Of a stretch of 64,000 bases of DNA, positions 1-8,694 are shown piece by piece. The notes beneath the pieces are model-generated. The model saw nothing but the letters and a program-made list of their open reading frames with translations. It ran no database searches and was not told the origin of the DNA. This DNA comes from Aliisedimentitalea scapharcae (GTDB lineage: Bacteria; Pseudomonadota; Alphaproteobacteria; Rhodobacterales; Rhodobacteraceae). Position numbers and translations under genes: made by a program. Location: positions 2,666,001-2,730,000 of the forward strand of contig NZ_CP123584.1 of NCBI RefSeq assembly GCF_045277565.1. Direction: 5' to 3'. Within the stretch, counting starts at the first letter, position 1; every line of letters begins with the position of its first letter.

Positions 1-214
1 GCGCTGCGCCACCACCAAACAGCCGCGCCTGAGGCGCGCCGCCTTCTTCGGTGGCCTGTGCCCGCAGAATCCGCGAGACAGGTTCAGCGCTGCCCGCGCG
101 TCCCACCGCCAGCCAGTCCAGAGCCGACAACACGGTGGTTTGTCGCGCCGGCCCCGACGGGGTTACCGGAGCGGTTGCAAAATCTGCCAGTCGGGTCGTG
201 AAACTGTCTGCCAT
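1..214 (-). CDS. MmgE/PrpD family protein, N-terminal part (runs off the left edge)
   Basis: Only the first 71 codons are present. The start is ATG at 214, preceded by a strong AGGGGGG Shine-Dalgarno about ten bases upstream. The segment LDWLAVGRAGSAEP near residues 33-46 matches the N-terminal LDWLG-ALAGS pattern of the MmgE/PrpD family (2-methylcitrate dehydratase and related lyases), followed by the usual stretch with ILRAQA and GGAPQARLFGGG. Family members form cytosolic dimers acting on carboxylic acids, but substrates vary and cannot be assigned from this fragment. It lies 23 bases downstream of the ratA stop codon on the same strand, so the two may be cotranscribed. Confidence 0.72.
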   Translation of the reverse strand, partial: MADSFTTRLADFATAPVTPSGPARQTTVLSALDWLAVGRAGSAEPVSRILRAQATEEGGAPQARLFGGGAA

Positions 215-237
215 GTCAAAGCCCCCCTAAAGGCGGC

Positions 238-684
238 TCAGCCATACAACTCTGCCGCGCGGTGTTCGAATGCCCGTACTATGCGATGCATCGCCTCATT
301 GAATACAACACCGATGATGCCCTGCAATACCGCATTGCGGAACTCAAAATCGACAAAAAAGGAGACATTGCACCCTCCGTCATCGCAGCTTTCGAAACTC
401 CAGTTGGATTTCATGTATTTGAAAGGCCCATCCAGATATTCGGTGTCGATCTTCATATCATCGGGAAACAGGGTGACACGGCTGCCAAAGCGTTCGCGAA
501 AGACCTTGAAGGAAATCACCAGATCCGCCTCCAGCACTTCGGCCGCGCCCAACGGCGTCTTTGACCGGATCCGTGCCGCGGCACACCAGGGCAGAAACGT
601 CGGGTATTGGGCCACATCCGCGACCAGATCGTACATCTGCTGAGCAGAATAGGGCAGATGGCGGGTTTCGGAATGCGTCGGCAT
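238..684 (-). CDS. ratA: RatA/Coq10 family protein (START-like lipid-binding fold)
   Basis: This 148-residue protein covers one complete polyketide-cyclase/START-like domain. The N-terminal YSAQQMYDLVADVAQYPTFLPWC segment is typical of Coq10/RatA proteins, as is the SNWSFES...VSFFVDFEFRNAVL stretch near residues 93-120. Eukaryotic and proteobacterial Coq10 homologues bind ubiquinone and support respiration; the E. coli relative RatA was described as a 50S-binding toxin. Here the ubiquinone-chaperone role seems more likely for an aerobic alphaproteobacterium, which is inference. No antitoxin-like RnfH/RatB partner is next to it. The gene is divergent from hpt, with about 75 bases between the starts. 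Confidence 0.85.
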   Translation of the reverse strand: MPTHSETRHLPYSAQQMYDLVADVAQYPTFLPWCAAARIRSKTPLGAAEVLEADLVISFKVFRERFGSRVTLFPDDMKIDTEYLDGPFKYMKSNWSFESCDDGGCNVSFFVDFEFRNAVLQGIIGVVFNEAMHRIVRAFEHRAAELYG

Positions 685-759
685 CGCAACCTGTATGTTT
701 TCTTTTGTTTCGTGGCAGCTGATGTCGTATGGATGCGCCCAAAGATCAAGGGGGGACAG

Positions 760-1299
760 ATGTCACAGCGTCCATATGTCATCGACACAATGATTTCGGC
801 CAAGACGATTGCGGCGCGGATCGAAGAGTTGAGCCGCGAAATCCATGACGAATTCGAGGGCACGGACAAGTTGATCGTGGTCGGCCTGTTGCGGGGCAGT
901 TTCGTGTTCATCGCCGATCTGGTGCGTGAATTGGACCTCCCGATCGAAGTCGACTTCCTCGAAGCCTCCTCTTATGGAGACAGCATGCAAAGCAGTCGAG
1001 AAGTACGCATTCTCAAAGACTTGCGTGGTGCAATTGAAGGACGTGACGTGTTGGTCGTCGAAGATATCGTCGATACCGGGCATACCCTGAACCATGTCAC
1101 CCACCTATTGGCAAGCCGCAATCCCGCGCGCCTTAAATCCATCGCCCTGCTGGACAAACCCAGCCGGCGCGAAGTCGATTTCCGCTCGGATTACATCGGC
1201 TTTGAAATTCCGGATGAATTTGTCGTGGGGTATGGCATCGACTATGCCCAACGCAATCGCAACCTCCCGTTTATTGGCAAGGTCCGCTTTGTCGAATAA
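760..1299 (+). CDS. hpt: Hypoxanthine phosphoribosyltransferase
   Basis: This 179-residue cytosolic purine-salvage enzyme converts hypoxanthine or guanine plus PRPP to IMP or GMP. The PRPP-binding motif VLVVEDIVDTGHTL spans residues 97-110 with the paired acidic residues E101 and D102. The pyrophosphate loop LLRGS is at 43-47 and the flexible-loop SYGDS at 71-75. The frame extends further upstream, but ATG 760 is chosen because it has an AAGGGGGG Shine-Dalgarno and gives the usual family length. It faces away from ratA, with a shared 75-base promoter region. Confidence 0.93.
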   Translation: MSQRPYVIDTMISAKTIAARIEELSREIHDEFEGTDKLIVVGLLRGSFVFIADLVRELDLPIEVDFLEASSYGDSMQSSREVRILKDLRGAIEGRDVLVVEDIVDTGHTLNHVTHLLASRNPARLKSIALLDKPSRREVDFRSDYIGFEIPDEFVVGYGIDYAQRNRNLPFIGKVRFVE

Positions 1300-1360
1300 T
1301 CCCACGGCAGGGTCCGATTAACGTTTCCCAATTTTGGCAGGTGCCCCTAGGCTGACACAG

Positions 1361-2161
1361 ATGCTCTGCCTCATCCGCCGCTTTGTCCGCCAACATTGGC
1401 AGGGCCAGATCGCGCCGCTCCCGACGGTATTGATCACCGTTCTAGGGTTGCGGATGCTGGTCTTTTCCGGTGGCGGCCTGTGGTTGATCCCGGACATTGC
1501 GCTGTTGATCTGGCAATTGGTGGGTGCCATTCGATCCTTGCGCCGCCATTTGGACAGCGGCCCGCAGTTGGTGGCCTTTTTGGCGGGCCTCGCGGTGGTT
1601 GGGGTCTGTGTGGTGCTGACGGTTCTGCCGCATCTGGACAGCCTGGCCCGGCGCAGCGCCGTGGCACCGCCGGTATGGACGCCGCGCGTGGGCGATGTGA
1701 CATTGACAGGGACCACGCTTTATCTGCGCGGGCCGGTCGATTTCGACATGTTTGAAACCACACGGCAAATGCTCGCGGTCCATCCGGGCGTTACGCGATT
1801 GATTCTAAACAGCGATGGTGGGCTGATCTATGCGGCCAGGGCCGTGGCTCTGCAGGTACACCACCACCGTTTGGAGACACATGTCGACGGCACCTGTGCC
1901 TCGGCCTGCACATTGATCTTTATCGCAGGGGTCCGCCGCAGCCTGGCACCCACCGGGCGATTGGGGTTCCACGCCTACAAGCTGGACGCCCCCCAACAGC
2001 TGTTGGACCCCGTGGCTGAACAGGAAAAGGATCATGCCAGCTTTCGCGACCAAGGCGTGGACCCGGCCTTTGTTGAACAAATCAGCGATACGCCACATGA
2101 TCAGATCTGGTTTCCGGATCACGATCGTCTCAGGACAGCCGGTGTCACGACCGCGCCGTAA
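1361..2161 (+). CDS. Membrane-anchored ClpP/crotonase-fold protein
   Basis: About 266 residues from ATG 1361; an in-frame TTG at 1334 would add nine residues and cannot be excluded, since neither start has a clear Shine-Dalgarno. The N-terminal third holds two or three hydrophobic segments. The C-terminal half resembles the predicted periplasmic ClpP-like proteins (COG3904 type). LILNSDGGLIYAARAVA resembles the ClpP oxyanion region, and DGTCASACTLIFIAG places a Ser-Ala-Cys where the nucleophilic serine sits in that fold, followed by GFHAYKLD. It may be a serine peptidase facing the periplasm. Neither activity nor substrate is established. It follows hpt by 61 bases and could be in the same transcript. 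Confidence 0.7.
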   Translation: MLCLIRRFVRQHWQGQIAPLPTVLITVLGLRMLVFSGGGLWLIPDIALLIWQLVGAIRSLRRHLDSGPQLVAFLAGLAVVGVCVVLTVLPHLDSLARRSAVAPPVWTPRVGDVTLTGTTLYLRGPVDFDMFETTRQMLAVHPGVTRLILNSDGGLIYAARAVALQVHHHRLETHVDGTCASACTLIFIAGVRRSLAPTGRLGFHAYKLDAPQQLLDPVAEQEKDHASFRDQGVDPAFVEQISDTPHDQIWFPDHDRLRTAGVTTAP

Positions 2162-2168
2162 ACGGAAA

Positions 2169-3332
2169 TCACCGATTGCCTGCTGATGTCTCGATCAGAA
2201 CCGCAGCAATGGCCGCGCGGAACACTGCAACGCCGATTGGCAGCGCAGCATCAGGAAAGTCATAGTCCGGGTTGTGCAATTGTGGCTGGTCCTTGCCCGA
2301 GCCCAGCCAGAACATCGCAGCCCTGGCGGATACGCCGAACTGGCCAAAGTCTTCGGACCAGCGTTGCGGGGTGAGGTGAATTTCCGCCGGGGTTCCTGCC
2401 GTCTTACAGGCCCTATCCAGCAGCGCCACCGCCGCAGGATGATTGGTACAGGCGTCAAAAATATCGTCATAGTCGATGTCTATGTGCAAACCTTGTTCTG
2501 CGGCCACGGACCCGGCCACAGATTGTGCCTCGGCGATCAACTGTTCCATCCGGTCGTTTGTCACGGTGCGCAAAGTGGCCCAGATCTCGGCCTCGCCGGG
2601 CGCAATGCCAAAGGTCGCTTCGCCCATGCGCGCATGGGTCAAGGTCACCAGCGCATAGTCACCCCCCAGATCACCGCCCTGCCCCAGGGCCGCAAGATCT
2701 GGCAGCAACCGGACGAGAGCCCCGGCAGGCGAGATCCCGTCCTGCGGTGCTGCGGCATGTGATGTGCGTCCGGTCAACCGGATCCGCATCCCGCGCGAGG
2801 CGCAATTGGCTGGTCCGGCGCAGATCGCCACCTGCCCCAGGGCCAGCCCCGGCAGATTGTGAAGCGAAAATGCATAATCCGGCGCAATGGAGGCAAACCG
2901 CGGGTCGGCCAGGACCGCCGCCGCCCCCTTTCCGGTTTCTTCGGCGGGTTGAAACAACAGAACGACCCGACCACGCGCCAAGGGACGCGCTGCAAGCCAA
3001 TCGGCCAGGCCAGCCACAATTGCCATATGCCCATCGTGACCGCACAGATGCCCGCGCCCCTCGTGGGTTGACCGATAGCGCGCCTCCGATTGCTCCGGGA
3101 TCGGCAACCCATCCAGCTCACACCGGATCATGACAGTGGGTCCCGGTGTCCCGCTGTCAAACACGGCTGCAACGCCATAACCGCCCAACCCGGAAATCAG
3201 GGAATCCGGGGTGTGCCGTGTCAGGGTATCCACGATAAAGGCAGCCGTCCGCGCCTCCTGCCCGGACACTTCGGGAATCCGATGCAAGTCATGGCGCAGC
3301 TGGGTCAGCCGACGAAAAAGTTCTGGCGTCAT
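2169..3332 (-). CDS. M20 family amidohydrolase (hippurate hydrolase-like)
   Basis: This 387-residue M20D-type metallopeptidase/amidohydrolase likely cleaves N-acyl amino acids or related amides in the cytosol. The metal-binding signature CGHDGH lies at residues 97-102, the EE pair of QPAEETGKG at 131-132, and a dimerisation-domain stretch GRTSHAAAPQDG follows. A C-terminal HNPDYDFPD provides the usual late metal-ligand histidine. Its ATG overlaps the lipA stop by four bases, so it is translationally coupled to lipA. The pairing gives no obvious functional link, and the substrate is not assignable from sequence. Confidence 0.88.
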   Translation of the reverse strand: MTPELFRRLTQLRHDLHRIPEVSGQEARTAAFIVDTLTRHTPDSLISGLGGYGVAAVFDSGTPGPTVMIRCELDGLPIPEQSEARYRSTHEGRGHLCGHDGHMAIVAGLADWLAARPLARGRVVLLFQPAEETGKGAAAVLADPRFASIAPDYAFSLHNLPGLALGQVAICAGPANCASRGMRIRLTGRTSHAAAPQDGISPAGALVRLLPDLAALGQGGDLGGDYALVTLTHARMGEATFGIAPGEAEIWATLRTVTNDRMEQLIAEAQSVAGSVAAEQGLHIDIDYDDIFDACTNHPAAVALLDRACKTAGTPAEIHLTPQRWSEDFGQFGVSARAAMFWLGSGKDQPQLHNPDYDFPDAALPIGVAVFRAAIAAVLIETSAGNR

Positions 3333-4279
3333 TGCGCGCCGAGTTTGGCATTTCGCGCCGCGCGCAATTGGGCAAAATCATCGCCAGCATGATAGGACGA
3401 CCGGGTCAGCGGCGTCGCGGAAACCATCAGGAACCCCTTGCCATAAGCCGCCTTTTCGTAATCCGCGAATTCTTCGGGCGTGACAAAACGATCCACGCGG
3501 TGATGTTTTGGCGTTGGCTGGAGGTACTGGCCGATGGTCAGGAAATCCACATCCGCAGCGCGCATGTCGTCCATCACCTGGCGTACGCCCTGTTCGTCTT
3601 CGCCCAGCCCCACCATGACGCCGGATTTGGTGAAAATGGTGGGGTCCATCTCCTTTACCCGCTGCAACAGGCGCAAAGAGTGGAAATAGCGCGCGCCGGG
3701 GCGTACGGTCGGGTAAAGGCCGGGCACGGTTTCCAGATTGTGATTGAATACGTCCGGCTTTGCTTCGACAACGATTTCAAGAACTTCTGGCGCGCACTTC
3801 AAGAAGTCCGGGGTCAGGATCTCAATCGTCGTCTTTGGGCTGCGGTGACGTACGGCACGAATGGTCTGGGCAAAGTGATCGGCACCACCGTCGGTCAAAT
3901 CATCCCTGTCCACGCTGGTGATCACCACATGGTTCAACCCCAGCTTTTCCACCGCATGGGCCACGCGCCCCGGTTCAAAAGCATCCAGCGTATCCGGCTT
4001 GCCAGTGGCGATATTGCAGAAGGAACACCCACGGGTACAGATTTCGCCCATGATCATCATGGTGGCGTGACCCTGCGACCAGCATTCACCGACGTTGGGG
4101 CATCCGGCCTCTTCGCAGACGGTGACCAGATTGTTGTCACGCATGATCCGATGAGTATCGGCATAGCCCTTGCCGCCAGGAGCCTTAACCCGAATCCAGC
4201 TGGGTTTCTTGGGCTGTTCATTGTCCGGGCGGTGCGCTTTTTCGGGGTGGCGCTGCTGGGGCAATTTCAGATCACGCAT
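3329..4279 (-). CDS. lipA: Lipoyl synthase
   Basis: This 316-residue radical SAM enzyme inserts two sulfurs into protein-bound octanoyl groups to make lipoyl cofactor. The radical SAM cluster motif CTRGCSFC is at residues 81-88 (C81, C85, C88). The auxiliary 4Fe-4S cluster cysteines are in CEEAGCPNVGEC at 55-66. The C-terminal RSSYHAGD carries the conserved serine that ligates the auxiliary cluster. An AGGGAC Shine-Dalgarno precedes ATG 4279. It heads a two-gene unit with the M20 amidohydrolase. Auxiliary-cluster turnover makes it a client of the Suf machinery encoded elsewhere in the window. Confidence 0.96.
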   Translation of the reverse strand: MRDLKLPQQRHPEKAHRPDNEQPKKPSWIRVKAPGGKGYADTHRIMRDNNLVTVCEEAGCPNVGECWSQGHATMMIMGEICTRGCSFCNIATGKPDTLDAFEPGRVAHAVEKLGLNHVVITSVDRDDLTDGGADHFAQTIRAVRHRSPKTTIEILTPDFLKCAPEVLEIVVEAKPDVFNHNLETVPGLYPTVRPGARYFHSLRLLQRVKEMDPTIFTKSGVMVGLGEDEQGVRQVMDDMRAADVDFLTIGQYLQPTPKHHRVDRFVTPEEFADYEKAAYGKGFLMVSATPLTRSSYHAGDDFAQLRAARNAKLGAQ

Positions 4280-4609
4280 GTCGGGTCCCTATCAGGTTGC
4301 AGGTTTCTGGTGACATATCATGATATTTCCGCGCCGTCATCGCGGCAATTGGGACCCCGCCATACCTGTGACGCATGGCCCGGGCCCTTGGGGTGCCGCG
4401 CGATGGCAATCCTGATGAAACCCGGGTTTGTGGGCCAATCCAGTGACATCTTAACATGTTGGTATTTAATATAATTACTTCCGACATCTTTGCCATGCAT
4501 ATCATTGAACAACGGGAAACGGTCTTGGCGTGCAGACATATCTTGCACCCTGTTTAGAATCGTTTTAAGCGTCTCGCCGGAACCGAGACATTTGCATCAG
4601 GAGTGTGAA
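4280..4609. other. Intergenic region between lipA and the peroxiredoxin gene
   Basis: This 330-base divergent spacer holds no gene I can support. Short minus-strand open frames here have no Shine-Dalgarno and no recognisable motif. It is locally AT-rich around 4450-4500 and must contain promoters for lipA and the peroxiredoxin gene, but I could not define -35/-10 boxes or an OxyR site with confidence. Confidence 0.5.
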
Positions 4610-5158
4610 ATGAAAGCTGGAGTCAGCCTGCCGAACGTGACCTTCAAGACCCGTGTACGTGACGAGTCGATCGAAGGCCCGAACCCTTTCCGCTGGGAAA
4701 ACAAGACCACTGCCGACTATTTCGCTGGCAAGCGCGTCGTGTTGTTCTCGCTGCCTGGCGCCTTCACCCCCACATGTTCGACCTACCAGCTGCCCGGCTT
4801 TGAAAATGGCTTTGCCGATTTCCAGGCCCAAGGTGTGGACGCGATCTATTGCATGTCTGTGAACGACAGCTTTGTCATGAACAAATGGGCCGAAGCGCAA
4901 AACCTGGAAAACGTCGACGTGATCCCAGACGGCTCCGGTGAATTCACCCGCAAAATGGGCATGCTGGTCGCCAAGGACAACCTGGGCTTTGGTCAGCGCT
5001 CCTGGCGGTATGCCGCCGTGGTCAACAACGGTGTTGTCGAAGCCTGGTTCGAAGAGCCCGGTCTGGAAGACAACCACGGTGACGATCCTTATGGCGTGTC
5101 CTCGCCCGAGACCGTCCTGACCTGGTTGAAAGAACAAGGCGCGCAATCCGCAGCCTGA
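4610..5158 (+). CDS. Peroxiredoxin (Prx5/PMP20 type)
   Basis: This 182-residue thiol peroxidase reduces hydrogen peroxide and alkyl hydroperoxides in the cytosol. The peroxidatic cysteine is C56 in the motif PGAFTPTCS, and C81 in YCMSVND is a second cysteine. The alternating SLPGAFTPTCST and FGQRSWRYAAVV patterns are those of the Prx5 subfamily, usually reduced by glutaredoxin/glutathione. ATG 4610 is chosen over longer upstream frames because it has a CAGGAG Shine-Dalgarno and gives the normal length. It is a monocistronic unit closed by a strong terminator. Confidence 0.92.
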   Translation: MKAGVSLPNVTFKTRVRDESIEGPNPFRWENKTTADYFAGKRVVLFSLPGAFTPTCSTYQLPGFENGFADFQAQGVDAIYCMSVNDSFVMNKWAEAQNLENVDVIPDGSGEFTRKMGMLVAKDNLGFGQRSWRYAAVVNNGVVEAWFEEPGLEDNHGDDPYGVSSPETVLTWLKEQGAQSAA

Positions 5159-5180
5159 TCTTTGACGACCGATTGACGAC

Positions 5181-5215
5181 AAGAGGGCTCTCCCAATCGG
5201 GAGAGCCCTCTTTTG
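5181..5215 (+). terminator. Rho-independent terminator after the peroxiredoxin gene
   Basis: A perfect 14-bp stem (5181-5194 pairing with 5199-5212) around a four-base AATC loop is followed by a short T-run. The A-rich left flank means it could also act on the converging minus-strand DUF6456 gene. Confidence 0.92.
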
Positions 5216-5239
5216 TTCCGGTTCAGGAAACAATGCAGA

Positions 5240-6394
5240 TCAGCCGATCATCTGGTCGCCACCGGATAATTCCTCAAAATGCCGCTTTAGCCGTTGCAAG
5301 GCGATACGCAGCACTATTTTACCTGAACGCGCCGACCAACCCATTTGTTTCTCAGCTGTCTCCAATCCCTCTAGGTAACAGCAACACCGCAGCGCCACAT
5401 CGCTGAGCCCCGGCCCCAGATCTCCCAACGCGCGGGCAACCCGATCACGCGCTGCGGACGGTCCATCCCCGACCCCGCTGTCCGGCGAAAATCCACCGCG
5501 TCCACCACCGGTCAGGAACCGATCCCAATTCTGCGCGATCTTGGGACCCATCTGTGCCAGCTCAAAATCTTCGCGCAGACGTTCTCCGGCCCGCACCAGA
5601 TCCTCGCTCAGAAACGGCTGACCATCGCGATCCTTGCGCCGGGCCAATGCGGTCAACGGGCTTTCGGCCATATTATATCGCACACGCCGTGGTTTATCGG
5701 CCCCCTCGTCCACGGTCCTGTTTCCAAACACCCGATGCTGGGCAGCAAAAGGGCTTTGGGCTTCGGCAAACCCGCCTTCCTTGGCAGAACGTGCCCGGTT
5801 TTCCGCTTCGGCCAGAATCCGGCTGAGCGCCGCCCGCCCGGTCGATGTGATGTGATAGCGGCTGATCCGCCCCGGTTGTGGGCAGGTGATCCAATCCTTC
5901 AACGCCATGACTTCGGCGATGGCCCGATCCACGACCGCAGTGCGAGCCGTAGATCCGTCTACACCGTCTCGCACGACAACGGCTTTTTCCATTTCCTCGG
6001 CCACGGCCAGAACCGCACCGGTTTCGCACAGACGTCGCAGGACGCGCAGGGATTCCTGTTCCAGTTCAACAATATCCGGGGTGTTTTCGGTGTGGCGCAC
6101 AGCAGCATTCATCGGGTCAGTGTCCTTCCTGTCCTCGCTCTTACGCCCCGTGGGTTCACGCATGTGGGTAAGAGGCGGAAAATGGGTCTTGGCCAAGGCT
6201 GACAATGCCGCATCCACCAATGGATCGTCGCGGCGCATTTCCACGCGACGGATTTGACGCAACACCGTGGACGCATGACAGCCCGCGACCCGCGCCAAGT
6301 CGCGGATCGATTGCCCTGCTTCGGTATGAGCCAAATATCTTTGTGCACCTTCTGGTACCCATCCTGGGACGTCTGGCGCGGGCTGATTGTTCAT
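5240..6394 (-). CDS. DUF6456 domain protein with N-terminal helix-turn-helix
   Basis: This 384-residue protein is predicted to be a cytosolic DNA-binding regulator. Residues about 15-60 (SIRDLARVAGCHASTVLRQIRR) form a helix-turn-helix. The middle (about 110-190) contains an LRVLRRLCETGAVLAVAEEMEKAVVV stretch plus a winged-helix-like ITCPQPGRISRYHITSTGRAAL. The C-terminal 120 residues match DUF6456 as I recall it, including the MGPKIAQNWDRFLTGG and AARDRVARALGDLGPGLSDVALR segments. In Rhodobacterales this family may include the gene-transfer-agent activator GafA, a link from memory that I hold loosely. A DUF6477 gene lies divergently beside it. Confidence 0.78.
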   Translation of the reverse strand: MNNQPAPDVPGWVPEGAQRYLAHTEAGQSIRDLARVAGCHASTVLRQIRRVEMRRDDPLVDAALSALAKTHFPPLTHMREPTGRKSEDRKDTDPMNAAVRHTENTPDIVELEQESLRVLRRLCETGAVLAVAEEMEKAVVVRDGVDGSTARTAVVDRAIAEVMALKDWITCPQPGRISRYHITSTGRAALSRILAEAENRARSAKEGGFAEAQSPFAAQHRVFGNRTVDEGADKPRRVRYNMAESPLTALARRKDRDGQPFLSEDLVRAGERLREDFELAQMGPKIAQNWDRFLTGGGRGGFSPDSGVGDGPSAARDRVARALGDLGPGLSDVALRCCCYLEGLETAEKQMGWSARSGKIVLRIALQRLKRHFEELSGGDQMIG

Positions 6395-6637
6395 CTCTGA
6401 TGTGTCCTTAGATCTGACAGCCTGACCTATTTATCCAGCAGATACCCCCCGAATTATCAACACAACCTAAGGCTGCATTGGTTACTCGATGGTTAAAATC
6501 CGCCAGTTTCACCATCATTGTTTCCATTTGATAAACTGTCGTGAATCCAGCGTTCGCAAATGTGGCGGCCTCCGCAACACCCGCCATAGTTGTGCCATAA
6601 AGTCGCCAAACAGATGAAACGTTGGAAAGGACCCACA

Positions 6638-6937
6638 ATGCAGGACATTCTCAGCATGCTGTCATCACTGCGCCGCCCCCGTCTTTTGATCCGGGCCGCG
6701 CGAATTGGTGCTCGTGATTACTGCCGGAACCGGCATCTGCAGCGACTTTTGGGATATGGGGCTATCCCACGTCCAGCGGCTGCGCTGATGCGCCTGGTCG
6801 AACTGGAACGGGAAATGGATGACGCCCGTAGGGCCGAAGAGGCTGGCTATTCGCTGACCCGTCACCTGGATCTGCTGATTGCCATGATGGGCGAGGCGCA
6901 GGTGCTCAAAGCAACCCGCGCCCAACCTGTGTCGTGA
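6638..6937 (+). CDS. DUF6477 family protein
   Basis: A 99-residue basic protein beginning MQDILSMLSSLRRPRLLIRA, a pattern I associate with the Rhodobacterales DUF6477 family. It continues with RIGARDYCRNRHLQRLLG and an acidic, probably helical middle (LVELEREMDDARRAEEAGYS). ATG 6638 is preceded by GGAAAGG. It is divergent from the DUF6456 gene with about 240 bases between them, and neighbours the MttB-like gene tail-to-tail. Function is unknown. The recurrent proximity to DUF6456 suggests a shared regulatory context, which is inference. Confidence 0.72.
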   Translation: MQDILSMLSSLRRPRLLIRAARIGARDYCRNRHLQRLLGYGAIPRPAAALMRLVELEREMDDARRAEEAGYSLTRHLDLLIAMMGEAQVLKATRAQPVS

Positions 6938-6949
6938 TACCGGGCGCGC

Positions 6950-8491
6950 TTACATAAAGGCGTCGGGCATCGATTCTTTCTTTTGTGCCACATAGGCGTT
7001 CAACGCCTCGAGCGTCGCCGGATCCATTGCGGGCTGCTGATAGGTATTCAACAACGTATCGACCCGGTTTGTCGCCAACGCATAGGTGTCGCGCGCGCCT
7101 TCTTCTTCCCAGGTTTCAAACGGCTTGTAATCCAGCAGATCGGATTTCCAGAAGGCTGATTTGAAGTTCGCCTGGGTGTGGGCACAACCCAGATAATGAC
7201 CGCCTGGTCCCACTTCGCGAATGGCTTCCATTGCCTGAGAGTCCGCATCGACCGGGACCCCTTTGGCCAAACCGTGCAAAGTACCCAGCTGATCTGCGTC
7301 CATCACGAATTTCTCGAAATCCGCAACCAGCCCGCCTTCAAGCCACCCGCAAGAGTGCAACATGAAATTCACACCCGACATCAGGCCCATGTTCAGGCTG
7401 TTCGCGGTTTCATATGCGGCCTGCGCATCCGGCAGCTTGGACCCACAGAACGATCCCGCCGACCGGAACGGCAGCCCCAGACGGCGCGCCAGTTGGCCGG
7501 CACCATAGGTCACCAGCGACGCTTCGGGTGTTCCAAATGTGGGAGCACCCGAATTCATGTCGATCGACGACACAAACGCACCAAAGATTGCAGGTGCCCC
7601 GGCACGCACCAGCTGGTTATAGGCCACACCGGCCAGAACTTCGGCCAGAACCTGGGTCAGCGTCCCTGCCACCGATACCGGTGCCATGGCACCGCCAACG
7701 ATGAACGGCGAAATGATACAGGCCTGATTGTTGGCGGCATAAACTTCCAACGACCCCATCATCACATCGTCAAACGTCATCGGCGAGTTGATGTTGGTCA
7801 GCGACGTCATGACTGTGTTGTTTTGAACAAATTCTTCGCCAAACAGCACACCGCACATGTCCACCGAATCCTGCGCCCGGCTGGGTTCGGTGACCGACCC
7901 CATGAACGGTTTGTCCGACAGCGTCATATGCGCCATCAACATGTCCAGGTGACGCTTGTTCACCGGAATATCTGTTGGTTCGCACACGGTACCACCGGAA
8001 TGGTGCAGCCATTTGGACATATAGGCCAGTTTTACGAATTTGTTAAAGTCATCCATGGTCGCATAGCGGCGCCCACCCTGGGCATCGCGCACAAAAGGCG
8101 GGCCATAAACCGGTGCCAACACCAGATTTCGCCCCCCGATGACCACCGATTTCTCGGGGTTACGGGCATGCTGGGTGAATTCGCTGGGGGCTGTCGAACA
8201 CAGTTTACGCGCCAGGCCACGCGGAATGCGCACCCGCTCTCCGGTTACATCAGCCCCGGCATTGCGCCAACGTTCCAACGCGGCCGGGTTGTCGACAAAG
8301 TTGACCCCAACCTCTTCCAGGATCGTGTCCGCGTTGTATTCGATGATTTCCAACGCCTCTTCGTTCAACACCTCAAAGTTGGGGATGTTGCGCTGGATGT
8401 ATTTCGCAGTTTCAAATGAAACTGCGGAACGCTCGGCCCGACGGGCGGCACCGCCCCCCCCGCGACCACGTCGACGTGATGCTTCAGCCAT
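6950..8491 (-). CDS. MttB family (trimethylamine methyltransferase-like) methyltransferase without pyrrolysine
   Basis: A 513-residue TIM-barrel methyltransferase of the MttB superfamily. Archaeal MttB reads an in-frame amber codon as pyrrolysine. This gene has no internal stop, placing it among the non-Pyl members (MtgB-like), which demethylate quaternary amines such as glycine betaine and pass the methyl to a corrinoid protein. The start is ATG 8491; the longer frame upstream has no start signal. The first 25 residues are an Arg/Gly-rich extension (RRRGRGGGGAARR) before the conserved barrel begins at about YIQRNIPNFEVL. No corrinoid protein is adjacent, but an MtgA-like folate methyltransferase is at 51.5-52.6 kb. 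Confidence 0.86.
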   Translation of the reverse strand: MAEASRRRGRGGGGAARRAERSAVSFETAKYIQRNIPNFEVLNEEALEIIEYNADTILEEVGVNFVDNPAALERWRNAGADVTGERVRIPRGLARKLCSTAPSEFTQHARNPEKSVVIGGRNLVLAPVYGPPFVRDAQGGRRYATMDDFNKFVKLAYMSKWLHHSGGTVCEPTDIPVNKRHLDMLMAHMTLSDKPFMGSVTEPSRAQDSVDMCGVLFGEEFVQNNTVMTSLTNINSPMTFDDVMMGSLEVYAANNQACIISPFIVGGAMAPVSVAGTLTQVLAEVLAGVAYNQLVRAGAPAIFGAFVSSIDMNSGAPTFGTPEASLVTYGAGQLARRLGLPFRSAGSFCGSKLPDAQAAYETANSLNMGLMSGVNFMLHSCGWLEGGLVADFEKFVMDADQLGTLHGLAKGVPVDADSQAMEAIREVGPGGHYLGCAHTQANFKSAFWKSDLLDYKPFETWEEEGARDTYALATNRVDTLLNTYQQPAMDPATLEALNAYVAQKKESMPDAFM

Positions 8492-8694
8492 GTCTTTTTT
8501 CCTCACCAAGGATCTTGTTTGATCCAGTTTTAGCCCGCTCCTGCACCGTTCCGCCGGATGATAACGGCCATTGGCGTTTAAAAGCGACATCCAGGCCTCT
8601 GATTTACCAAATTCCGACAAACACGAACCAAGAGCCCCCCGCGGCAGAGACCCCAATCCCCCAGCCTGTCCCAACATGGCCGTCACGCGCCCCG

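Noticed and set aside
140..643. 167-codon plus-strand open frame
   Set aside because: It is antisense to the MmgE/PrpD fragment and RatA, both of which have strong family matches.
3332..4474. 380-codon plus-strand open frame
   Set aside because: It runs entirely antisense to lipA and its upstream spacer; lipA has all catalytic motifs.
7178..8419. 413-codon plus-strand open frame
   Set aside because: It is antisense to the MttB-like gene and rich in His/Arg, as expected from a high-GC shadow frame.
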